In this document: one piece after another, positions 15,997 through 23,492 of the stretch
Position numbering within the stretch: the stretch's first letter is position 1
How the letters are laid out: each line of letters begins with the position of its first letter
Assembly: GCA_017399865.1 (NCBI GenBank)
Contig: JAFQAT010000034.1
Location: 1 to 51,750, forward strand
Length of the DNA stretch: 51,750 bases
Reading direction: 5' to 3'
Origin: Bacteroidales bacterium
GTDB taxonomy: Bacteria; Bacteroidota; Bacteroidia; Bacteroidales; UBA932
Program-made: the position numbers and the translations under genes
Notes under the pieces: model-generated
The model's database searches: none
Told to the model about the DNA's origin: nothing
What the model saw: only the letters and a program-made list of their open reading frames with translations

Positions 15997-18333
15997 ATGT
16001 CAAGTTTTCTTAAAACAATGTCAGTCCTTGGGGGTGCGTTGCTTCTGGCTGGCTGCAATTCTGTAGATATGGAAAAGTATGTGGATGAACTTTATGACAG
16101 AATGTCTCAGGAAGAACGTATCGCTCAGCTCAGGAGCGGCTACATGGACGAACTGTTTGATGAGGATGGAAATCTGGATCAGGCTAAATGTGTTGAGCTG
16201 ATCCCCTATGGAATAGGCCATTTCTCACAGTATGCGAGCCAGAAGACCATGGATCCGAATGTCCTGCGAGACCGTGTGGCTGCAGTTCAGAAATGGCTGA
16301 TGGAAAATACACCGAACGGGATACCGGCTCTTTTTCATGAGGAGGTGCTCAGTGGAATCAACACAAGCGGAGCGACGATATATCCTCAGCAGATCGGTCA
16401 GGCATGCTCCTTCAATCCGGCACTTGCCGAGCTCAAGACATTGCAGACAGGCAAGGCCATGCGCAAGATGGGAGGAGTGCTGTCATTGTCTCCGATGGTG
16501 GACGTGTGCAGGGTTCCTGGCTTCAACCGTCTGGAGGAGTCTTACGGAGAGGATGCATATCTTTCTGCCGTGATGGGTACCGCATTTGCAAGAGGTCTCC
16601 AGCAGGGTGACCTGACCAAGGGTGTAGGCACATGTACGAAGCATTATCTCGGATATGGCGGAGGTGGAGATACGGATGAGAAGGAGATGCTGGAAGAAAT
16701 CCTCCTGCCGCATGAGGCCATGATCCGTCTGACCGGCAGCAAGGTGGTTATGCCTGGATATCATGCCGTTCATGGAAAGAACTGTGTGGAGAACGGATAC
16801 ATACTTCAGGAGATTTTGAGAGATTATGTCGGGTTTGACGGAATGGTAGTCAGCGATTATACGGCTATAGACCAGATCCTGGGGCTGGAAACCCCTGTGC
16901 AGAAAGCCGCTGCAGCCATCAATGCCGGCAATGACGTTGATTTTCCTACGGGTTCAAACTACAAGTTTCTTCAGGAAGCTATAGACCAGGGACTTGTCTC
17001 TCCGGAGACTTTTGAGCGCGCAGTAAAGAACGTGTTGCGTCATAAGTTCCGCGCAGGCCTTTTCGATGAGGAGCCTTACCTTTACAGCAGCGAATACATC
17101 GTCCTCGATACTCCAGCTGAACGTAAGACAGCATATGAGATCGCTTCCCAGTCTGTAGTGCTTCTTGAAAACAACGGCATACTGCCTCTGAAGGAACCGG
17201 CAAAGGTGTTCTTAACTGGACCTAATGCAAACAGCATGTGGGCAATGTGCGGAGACTATTCTTATCCTGCCATGTCATATTTCTGGAAGCATTTCACCGA
17301 AGGCCTGGACAATCCTCATGTGATAGGATTGCTGGAAGGAATGCGCGGACGCAGACCGGATGGATTTGAAATCACATATTCGCGCGGATGCGACTGGACT
17401 GAAGAGATCGAGACAAAGTATTCGCAGGTGGGCGACGAGCGTGCGTGGGAATACTCGCTTCTCCATCGCAAGGTCGATTCAGGAGAGACTGCCGATAAGG
17501 AAGAAGCTCTAGCGCTCGCAAAGGAAAGCGATGTCATCGTAGCTGCTGTCGGCGAGAATGTAATGCTTTGCGGCGAGAACCGTGATCGTCAGGGACTGCG
17601 CCTTCCCGGCAGGCAGGAAGAATATGTCGAGGAACTTATAGCTACAGGAAAACCGGTGATCCTTGTAGTCTTCGGTGGACGTGCGCAGGTGATATCAGGC
17701 CTTGCAGAACGTTGTGCGGCTGTGATCCAGGCATGGTATCCGGGCGAGGAAGGCGGAAATGCCGTGGCAGATATCCTATATGGCAACATATCTCCTTCAG
17801 CCAAGCTTTCAGTGAGCTATCCTGCTGAAGAAGTATATGAGGCAATGTGCTACAACTATTCTGCGGAGAAGGATCCGCGCGTGCAGTGGCCTTTCGGATA
17901 TGGATTGAGCTATACGACATTCGGATATGAAGGTTTTGAGATGGATGCCGATGGTTCGACATCTGACAAGTATGTCTCGCTTTCTTTCAAGGTTACGAAT
18001 ACAGGTTCTGTAGCGGCAGATGAGATCGTCCAGATATATGTCTCTCCGTCGGAAGAAGGTCAGAACATCCGTCCGATCCAGCTTCAGGGCTTTGCCCGTG
18101 TCTCTCTTGAACCGGGGCAGACAAAGAAGGTCAAGGCGAAGCTTTATACCGAGCAGTTCGGATATTATACCAATGATGGCGTGCGTCAGTGGAACATTGC
18201 ACCTGGTACATATGAGGTCAAGGTGGGTGCTTCTTCCGAAGATATACGGCTTTCCGGCAAGGTTGTCCTCAAGGGAGAACAGGTCTGCAAGCCGTTGAGG
18301 GAGTACTATTTCTCGGAAGTAACTGTAAAGTAA
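15997..18333 (+). CDS. Glycoside hydrolase family 3 lipoprotein (beta-glucosidase/xylosidase type)
   Basis: This 778-residue secreted lipoprotein has the lipobox LAGC at Cys20. The catalytic nucleophile is Asp287 in VVSDYTAID. The substrate-pocket KHYLGYG and the likely acid/base glutamate in CGENRDR are both present. The order is the GH3 N-terminal barrel, the C-terminal alpha/beta sandwich, and a fibronectin III-like domain (about 660-765, VSLSFKVTNTGSVAADE). Relatives release glucose or xylose from non-reducing ends of plant beta-glycans; the precise sugar is not predictable here. A near -7 match TATATTTA lies at 15959-15966. The dehydrogenase gene follows after six bases. Confidence 0.92.
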   Translation: MSSFLKTMSVLGGALLLAGCNSVDMEKYVDELYDRMSQEERIAQLRSGYMDELFDEDGNLDQAKCVELIPYGIGHFSQYASQKTMDPNVLRDRVAAVQKWLMENTPNGIPALFHEEVLSGINTSGATIYPQQIGQACSFNPALAELKTLQTGKAMRKMGGVLSLSPMVDVCRVPGFNRLEESYGEDAYLSAVMGTAFARGLQQGDLTKGVGTCTKHYLGYGGGGDTDEKEMLEEILLPHEAMIRLTGSKVVMPGYHAVHGKNCVENGYILQEILRDYVGFDGMVVSDYTAIDQILGLETPVQKAAAAINAGNDVDFPTGSNYKFLQEAIDQGLVSPETFERAVKNVLRHKFRAGLFDEEPYLYSSEYIVLDTPAERKTAYEIASQSVVLLENNGILPLKEPAKVFLTGPNANSMWAMCGDYSYPAMSYFWKHFTEGLDNPHVIGLLEGMRGRRPDGFEITYSRGCDWTEEIETKYSQVGDERAWEYSLLHRKVDSGETADKEEALALAKESDVIVAAVGENVMLCGENRDRQGLRLPGRQEEYVEELIATGKPVILVVFGGRAQVISGLAERCAAVIQAWYPGEEGGNAVADILYGNISPSAKLSVSYPAEEVYEAMCYNYSAEKDPRVQWPFGYGLSYTTFGYEGFEMDADGSTSDKYVSLSFKVTNTGSVAADEIVQIYVSPSEEGQNIRPIQLQGFARVSLEPGQTKKVKAKLYTEQFGYYTNDGVRQWNIAPGTYEVKVGASSEDIRLSGKVVLKGEQVCKPLREYYFSEVTVK

Positions 18334-18339
18334 GGATAT

Positions 18340-19266
18340 ATGAAGATCGTGTTTCTTGATGCGGCGACGATGGGAGATGTCTCGTTCGAGCCATTTGAAA
18401 GACTGGGTGAATTCGTTTCATACCCGATGTCGACTCCGGAGCAGGCCCGTGAAAGGGTGGCAGATGCTGATGTCTTGATGATCAACAAGGTCCTTGTAAA
18501 CAAGGAACTTATCGATGCGGCTCCGGACCTGAAGCTCGTGTGTGTCGCGGCAACAGGGGTTAACAATATCGATGTGGACTATGCGGCCTCGAAGGGCATA
18601 CCGGTAAGGAATGTTGCCGGCTATTCGACCGATTCTGTCGCGCAGTCTACGTTCATGCACATCCTTTCCCTCGCCGGGGGCGCCCCGTATTTCGATGAGA
18701 GCGTCAAGTCAGGAAGCTATTCCCGCAGCGGAATGTTCACCGATCCGAACTGGAACTGGACGGAGCTCGCCGGCAAGACCATAGGAATCATCGGCATGGG
18801 AAACATCGGAAGAAAGGTGGCGGCCATCGCTCAGGCATTCGGAATGGATGTCTGCTATTATTCGACTTCGGGCACTGCCCATTGCAAGGAATATCCATGC
18901 CTGTCCCTTGATGAACTGCTGAAAGTTTCAGATGTCGTTTCTGTCCATGCCCCGCTGAATGAAAGGACCCTTAATCTGTTGGGTGCCAAGGAATTCGCGA
19001 TGATGAAGACTACGGCTTATGTGGTCAATGCAGGCCGCGGAGCCATAATTGTGGAGAAGGATCTTGCCGATGCTGTCGACAATGGGGTCATAGCGGGAGC
19101 CGGAATAGATGTCTTCGTACAGGAACCGATTCCTGAAGACCATCCGTATCTGAAGATGAGGCATCCCGAGCGCATGCGCCTTGCCCCACATGTGGCCTGG
19201 GCTAGCGTTGAAGCCCGCAAGCGCCTCGTCGCCATGATGGCCGACAATGTACGCAAAGGCTGGTGA
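18340..19266 (+). CDS. D-2-hydroxyacid dehydrogenase (glycerate dehydrogenase-like)
   Basis: This 308-residue NAD-dependent dehydrogenase interconverts 2-keto acids and D-2-hydroxy acids. The nucleotide-binding motif is GMGNIG (Gly152-Gly157), and the catalytic triad is placed at Arg233 (NAGRGA), Glu262 (VQEP) and His284 (APHVAW). The sequence is closest in style to hydroxypyruvate/glycerate dehydrogenases, but the substrate is not settled. It follows the GH3 gene by six bases and may be co-transcribed with it. No terminator is evident directly after the stop. Confidence 0.9.
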   Translation: MKIVFLDAATMGDVSFEPFERLGEFVSYPMSTPEQARERVADADVLMINKVLVNKELIDAAPDLKLVCVAATGVNNIDVDYAASKGIPVRNVAGYSTDSVAQSTFMHILSLAGGAPYFDESVKSGSYSRSGMFTDPNWNWTELAGKTIGIIGMGNIGRKVAAIAQAFGMDVCYYSTSGTAHCKEYPCLSLDELLKVSDVVSVHAPLNERTLNLLGAKEFAMMKTTAYVVNAGRGAIIVEKDLADAVDNGVIAGAGIDVFVQEPIPEDHPYLKMRHPERMRLAPHVAWASVEARKRLVAMMADNVRKGW

Positions 19267-19652
19267 AATCTTGGCCCTATGTCCGGGAAAAGGTTATTAT
19301 TTCCGGATGAACCCCAGAATTTACCTGACTTGTCCGGAAATCATACCGGATTCCCGGATGATATTTAGACCAAGTGAATAATTGCATACTGCATGGCCGT
19401 TCCGCTGTCGTCAAAGTGCCGAAATTATTCAAAATCAGCTCGCAAGGCGTTCCTAACTCTGCGGATCAAATGAAAAAGCAGGTTGATAAATATGCAAAAT
19501 CCCTCTAAATGTGTCTATCCTGTCTTGTAAGTGGCAGGATAGACACGCGGCACTTTGCAATGTGTTGATTATTTGGTACTTATAAGATCCATGGTGGCTA
19601 TCATGCCGATGCCTGTACAGGATAGACACATTTGGTCCTTTAAAAATTATAA
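19267..19652. other. Gene-poor stretch with inverted repeats
   Basis: No confident gene lies here. The first part has several short CCGG-centred inverted repeats (about 19280-19360). A 44-codon reading frame (GTG 19374 to TAA 19508) reads like a protein fragment but matches nothing I recognise. The right part holds the inverted-repeat element annotated separately at 19507-19633. Confidence 0.5.
19507..19633. repeat. Inverted-repeat element, possible MITE or IS remnant
   Basis: AAATGTGTCTATCCTGT at 19507-19523 is repeated as its exact 17-base reverse complement at 19617-19633. A third inverted copy of the core (CAGGATAGACAC, 19535-19546) pairs with the first arm as a perfect 12 bp hairpin. 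The element is 127 bases and has no coding capacity. Matching termini suggest a miniature transposable element or the remains of one; transposase and target duplications were not found. Confidence 0.45.
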
Positions 19653-19690
19653 CGAAAAAGAGGTTACGAGAAATCGTAACCTCTTTTTCG
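19653..19690 (-). terminator. Terminator after tRNA-Asn
   Basis: A perfect 17 bp stem (19653-19669 and 19674-19690) is closed by a GAAA tetraloop; the A-run and T-run are inside the stem ends. It lies two bases from the 3' end of tRNA-Asn on the minus strand and could work in both directions. Confidence 0.85.
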
Positions 19691-19692
19691 TG

Positions 19693-19766
19693 CTCCCGAA
19701 CTTGGACTTGAACCAAGGACCCTCTGATTAACAGTCAGATGCTCTAACCAACTGAGCTATTCGGGA
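19693..19766 (-). tRNA. tRNA-Asn (anticodon GTT)
   Basis: On the minus strand the acceptor TCCCGAA pairs with TTCGGGA, and the discriminator is G. The D-arm TAGCTCAGTTGGTTAGAGCA, the anticodon arm CTGACTGTTAATCAG (anticodon GTT) and the T-loop GGTTCAAGTCC are all canonical. CCA is not encoded. Confidence 0.96.
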
Positions 19767-19804
19767 ATTTACGTTCTCAAACGTTTTCTTTTCGTTTGGG
19801 ATTG

Positions 19805-19835
19805 CAAAGGTAGACATTTTTTCTTTACCTCCAAA
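19805..19835 (-). promoter_or_regulatory. Promoter of tRNA-Asn
   Basis: On the minus strand TACCTTTG (19805-19812) is an exact -7 element, and TTTG (19832-19835) stands about 19 bases upstream. Confidence 0.75.
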
Positions 19836-19877
19836 CTTTTTTACGAAAAAAAACGAAAAAATACGACTTTTCTGTAT

Positions 19878-19912
19878 TTTGTTCGTAATGAGCAAGTTTT
19901 TACGTACATTTG
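19878..19912 (+). promoter_or_regulatory. Promoter of the HU-CCDC81 gene
   Basis: TACATTTG at 19905-19912 matches TAnnTTTG, with TTTG at 19878-19881 about 23 bases upstream. It rules out the in-frame TTG at 19910 as a start, because that codon is part of the -7 element. Confidence 0.7.
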
Positions 19913-19927
19913 TATAAAACTAGTTTT

Positions 19928-20803
19928 ATGGATATCGATCTTTTATCTAAAATGGTCAAGGAACTGATCCTTGATGACGACAAGGTGGTCCTTCCAGGGC
20001 TCGGCTGCTTTGTGGCTGAGATAGTTCCTGCTTATTTCTCGGATAAGGGATATACGATAAATCCGCCATACAGGAAACTGTATTTCAGGGCCCGTCCGGA
20101 CGAGGGGGATGCCCTGATTGATTTCTATGCCAGGTCGAATGATGTCTCATACGAGGTGGCGGAGAAGATCATCAAGGACTTCATCTCTGAATTGAGGTCC
20201 GTTCTCCTTGCAAAGAAAGTCGTCGTTTTCCCTGGTCTGGGACGTCTTAGGGCGACAAAGGAAAACAATGTGTTCTTCATAGCCGATGAAGACCTTGACA
20301 TTTATCCGGAAGGCTTCGGCCTCAAACCGGTTTCTCTCAAGACCCATAAGGAGACAGATGGGGAAGTAAAGGCGGCGGTGGCAGAACTGAAGAGCGTTCT
20401 GGAAACAGAACCTGTCCATGAAGAGCCGGAACCAGTGTCAGAACAGATGCCGGAACCTGTTGTGGAACCGGAACCAGCAGCAGAGCCTGTAGAACCGGAA
20501 ATAGAGATTCTGGTGGAACCGCTTCCTGATCCGGAACCAGTACCGGAACCAGTACCGGAACCAGTACCGGAACCAGAGGCAGTAGTGCCAGAGCCAGAAC
20601 CTGAACCTGATCAGAAACCCGAACCAGAGCCGGAAATAGCAGACGTGGAGAAGCCGAAAAAGGGATGGGGCCGGATACTGCTGGTCGTATTGGCCGTTCT
20701 AGTCGTTCTGGTTGTGACGTATATGGCTGTAGGGCGTCTGTGTCCGGAGTGGATCGACCAGTTCCTGTATACTCCTGAAGAGTTGGAGATTCTTAACCGA
20801 TAA
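19928..20803 (+). CDS. HU-CCDC81-domain membrane protein with Pro-Glu linker
   Basis: This is a 291-residue protein. Residues 1-60 and about 65-130 resemble the two bacterial HU-CCDC81 domains ([10 protein letters not shown], then [17 protein letters not shown]), which are DNA-binding-protein-like folds. A long proline-glutamate linker (about 145-245) includes VPEP repeats. A transmembrane helix ([20 protein letters not shown]) follows near residues 258-280 and about 25 residues close the protein. Relatives often end in a SPOR peptidoglycan-binding domain; none is visible here. Function is unknown. The start is ATG 19928, since the upstream TTG lies in the promoter. Confidence 0.82.
   Translation: MDIDLLSKMVKELILDDDKVVLPGLGCFVAEIVPAYFSDKGYTINPPYRKLYFRARPDEGDALIDFYARSNDVSYEVAEKIIKDFISELRSVLLAKKVVVFPGLGRLRATKENNVFFIADEDLDIYPEGFGLKPVSLKTHKETDGEVKAAVAELKSVLETEPVHEEPEPVSEQMPEPVVEPEPAAEPVEPEIEILVEPLPDPEPVPEPVPEPVPEPEAVVPEPEPEPDQKPEPEPEIADVEKPKKGWGRILLVVLAVLVVLVVTYMAVGRLCPEWIDQFLYTPEELEILNR
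20531..20576 (+). repeat. 12-bp tandem repeat inside the Pro-Glu linker
   Basis: The unit CCGGAACCAGTA occurs three full times and one partial time in frame, coding for PEPV repeats. Copy number could vary by slippage without breaking the frame. Confidence 0.9.
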
Positions 20804-20805
20804 AA

Positions 20806-21540
20806 ATGATAAAGTATACAAAAGACCTTACGATACAGTGTTATGAAACCGATGCTTCGTGGCGCCTGAAGCCGGCATCTTTCATGAACCTGGCACAGGA
20901 GGCGGCAGGTAATCATGCCGTTTACCTGGGATTCGGATATGACGATCTCATCGTTTCAAATACTGCATGGATACTTTCACGTGTCCATGTTGAGTTCATA
21001 GATACTCCGAAGTGGAGGGAAGACATTACCCTGACCACATGGCACAAAGGGCTCAACCGCCTGTTCTTTCTCAGGGATTTCGTGTTGACTGACAGGAATG
21101 GCAGGGAGAGGGTGAAGGCTACGACATCATGGCTTGTCCTGGATCTGGCTACAAGAAGACTGGTACGTGATCCTAAACTGATGGAGGAAGGTACGGTATG
21201 TACGGACAATGCCATAGAAACCCCTGCCGACAAGGTACATATGCCGAAAGATGTGGAATCTGTGCATATGATGGATCATACCGTCGCTTATTCGGATGTC
21301 GACATGAACGGCCATGCAAACAATGCCATGTACATGCAGTGGGCCATGGATGCAGTAGATTATGATATTGCATCCTCAAGAGGAGTCAGGGAGTTTACCA
21401 TCAATTTCAACCATGAGATAAAGCCGGGAAGTATCGTGTCTTTGTTCAAGACAAGGGTCGAGGATGGCGAATGTCTCCATGTATTCGTCGAAGGCAAAGT
21501 GGATTACCAGTCTGCATTTACGGTAGAAATAATATTCTGA
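20806..21540 (+). CDS. Acyl-ACP thioesterase
   Basis: This 244-residue enzyme hydrolyses acyl-ACP to free fatty acids. It has two hotdog domains: the N-terminal one (ETDASWRLKPASFMNLAQEA, then a long central helix and WHKGLNRLFFLRDF) and the C-terminal one with the conserved DVDMNGHANNAMYMQWAMD, carrying the catalytic Asn/His region. Length fits the bacterial FatA-like family. It starts two bases after the HU-CCDC81 stop and ends four bases before the Nudix gene, so the three are probably co-transcribed. Confidence 0.9.
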   Translation: MIKYTKDLTIQCYETDASWRLKPASFMNLAQEAAGNHAVYLGFGYDDLIVSNTAWILSRVHVEFIDTPKWREDITLTTWHKGLNRLFFLRDFVLTDRNGRERVKATTSWLVLDLATRRLVRDPKLMEEGTVCTDNAIETPADKVHMPKDVESVHMMDHTVAYSDVDMNGHANNAMYMQWAMDAVDYDIASSRGVREFTINFNHEIKPGSIVSLFKTRVEDGECLHVFVEGKVDYQSAFTVEIIF

Positions 21541-21544
21541 AAGG

Positions 21545-22129
21545 ATGGAGCTTATTTACCCATATGACATAGCACCTGTAGTGCCAGCTCCTACTGCGGA
21601 GAGCATTCCTGAACGTGCTGTCCCAAGCGAATGGTTTCCTGTTGTGGAGCCGAGCGGCATTGTGACGGGACGTGCCACACGCGCCTATTGTCATAGCGGG
21701 GCCAAACCTCTACATCCTGTGATCCATATCCATATCATTGACCGTTTCAGCAGGATATATCTCCAGAAACGTTCTATGAAGAAGGATATACAGCCGGGCA
21801 GATGGGATACTGCGGTAGGAGGACATGTTTCATATGGAGAAGGTGTGCTGGAAGCCGTATACAGGGAGGCTTCTGAGGAGCTGGGATTCACGGACTTCCA
21901 TCCCATCCACCTTGAAACATATCAGTTTGAATCGGAAATCGAGAAGGAGATGGTAAATGTGTTCGCGGTCGTCGGCAGCTATGACCTTAAGCCGGACCTT
22001 GACGAGGTCGACGAAGGACGCTGGTGGGAGCTCAAGGACATAGATGCCAGCCTGGGCAAGGGAATCTTCACTCCGAATTTCGAGTCTGAATTCCGTATGA
22101 TCCGCAAACAGCTTCTTGCCCTTCTGTAG
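21545..22129 (+). CDS. Nudix hydrolase
   Basis: This is a 194-residue pyrophosphohydrolase. The Nudix box is complete at Gly93 to Phe115 (GHVSYGEGVLEAVYREASEE, then LGF). The HIHIIDRFSRIYLQKRS segment before it resembles the isopentenyl-diphosphate isomerase-like branch. The substrate is unknown. In this location a nucleotide-sugar or nucleoside diphosphate linked to wall recycling is possible, but that is inference from the neighbours (GT2, SpoIID fusion, AmpG-like permease). Confidence 0.9.
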   Translation: MELIYPYDIAPVVPAPTAESIPERAVPSEWFPVVEPSGIVTGRATRAYCHSGAKPLHPVIHIHIIDRFSRIYLQKRSMKKDIQPGRWDTAVGGHVSYGEGVLEAVYREASEELGFTDFHPIHLETYQFESEIEKEMVNVFAVVGSYDLKPDLDEVDEGRWWELKDIDASLGKGIFTPNFESEFRMIRKQLLALL

Positions 22130-22145
22130 ATAATTCAAAACAGCC

Positions 22146-23492
22146 ATGTCAATGATAGAATCATTTTCAGGACTTCCCTTCAACAGAACGCAGACTCTGC
22201 GCGAGGTAGCAGCATCCTCTTCAGGGAAATACCTGCTTCTTTATACGAACAGCCACCATCTGGAAATGGGCATGCTCGCCTGCGAACGCATCGCAGGCAT
22301 CGCCGATGACACCGGAGCCGACATGCTTTATGCGGACCATTACAGGATCGTGAACGGACCGGACGGCAGCCCTGTACGCCGCAGGCATCCGCTGATAGAC
22401 TGCCAGAAAGGAGCCTTGCGCAACGACTTTGATTTCGGAAGTGTCCTTGTTTTCCGCACTTCATCTTTCAAGAAGGCTGTTGAAGAGATGACGGAAGATT
22501 ATGAATACGCGGCCCTTTATGACCTCCGCCTGCGTATGGATAGGATCGTACATGTAAACGAATATCTGTACACCGATGTGGAGACTGACAACCGAAAGTC
22601 CGGCGAGAAGCAGTTCGATTATGTCGACCCGCGCAACAGAGCTGTCCAGATCGAGATGGAGAAGGTATGCACGGAGCATCTCAAGAGGATAGGAGCATAT
22701 CTTGAGCCTGAATTCAAGGAACCGGAGTCATGCGGTCTCGGCGGAGTATTCCCTGTAACGGCAACGGTGGTCATCCCGGTATTCAACAGGATACGTACTG
22801 TCGGTGATGCTGTTGCGAGCGCATTGGGGCAGAATTGCGCATTCCCTTTCAATGTCATTGTCGTGGACAACCATTCTACTGACGGTACGACCGGCCTCCT
22901 TGCTTCTCTCGCAGCAGCAGACCCTCGTCTGATCCATGTCATTCCGGACAGGAATGACCTTGGCATCGGCGGTTGCTGGAACCTGGCGGTCCATCATCCG
23001 CAATGCGGAGAATATGCAGTCCAGCTCGATAGCGATGACGTATACAGCGGTCCCGACACTCTTCAGAAGATTGTCGACGCCTTCCGCGAACAGAAATGCG
23101 CCATGGTTGTCGGTACATATCAGATGACGGATTTCCAGATGAATCCCATCCCTCCGGGAATCATTGATCATAGAGAGTGGACTGAGGATAACGGCCGCAA
23201 CAATGCATTGAGGATCAATGGTCTCGGTGCTCCGAGAGCGTTCTGGACTCCACTTTTGCGTACTATAAACCTGCCGAATACGAGCTACGGAGAGGACTAT
23301 GCCCTCGGCCTTCGCATCAGCAGGGAATACCGCATAGGCAGAATATACGACGTACTTTACTGCTGCCGCAGGTGGGAAGGCAATTCAGATGCGGCCCTGG
23401 ATGCGGAAAAGGTCAACGCCAACAACCTCTATAAGGACAGAATCCGCACATGGGAGCTTGAAGCAAGAATCAGAATGAATGATGGACAATAA
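22146..23492 (+). CDS. Glycosyltransferase family 2 protein
   Basis: This is a 448-residue protein without signal peptide or membrane segment, so cytoplasmic. The C-terminal half (about 200-440) is a complete GT-A domain, with TATVVIPVFNR, IVVDNHSTDGT and the metal-binding QLDSDDVY. The N-terminal 190 residues resemble the second half of a GT-A fold (KYLLLYTNSHHLEMGMLA, DMLYADHYRIV), as if a first glycosyltransferase domain had lost its start. Donor and acceptor are unknown. Its last codons overlap the next gene by 14 bases. Confidence 0.88.
   Translation: MSMIESFSGLPFNRTQTLREVAASSSGKYLLLYTNSHHLEMGMLACERIAGIADDTGADMLYADHYRIVNGPDGSPVRRRHPLIDCQKGALRNDFDFGSVLVFRTSSFKKAVEEMTEDYEYAALYDLRLRMDRIVHVNEYLYTDVETDNRKSGEKQFDYVDPRNRAVQIEMEKVCTEHLKRIGAYLEPEFKEPESCGLGGVFPVTATVVIPVFNRIRTVGDAVASALGQNCAFPFNVIVVDNHSTDGTTGLLASLAAADPRLIHVIPDRNDLGIGGCWNLAVHHPQCGEYAVQLDSDDVYSGPDTLQKIVDAFREQKCAMVVGTYQMTDFQMNPIPPGIIDHREWTEDNGRNNALRINGLGAPRAFWTPLLRTINLPNTSYGEDYALGLRISREYRIGRIYDVLYCCRRWEGNSDAALDAEKVNANNLYKDRIRTWELEARIRMNDGQ

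Noticed and set aside
19453-19716. Minus-strand open frame near tRNA-Asn
   Set aside because: It runs through the tRNA, its terminator and the inverted repeats.
19910-19927. TTG start for the HU-CCDC81 gene
   Set aside because: The TTG is part of the TACATTTG -7 element, so it lies before the transcript start.
20531-20576. CRISPR-like repeats
   Set aside because: The repeats are 12 bases, contiguous and in frame, without spacers.
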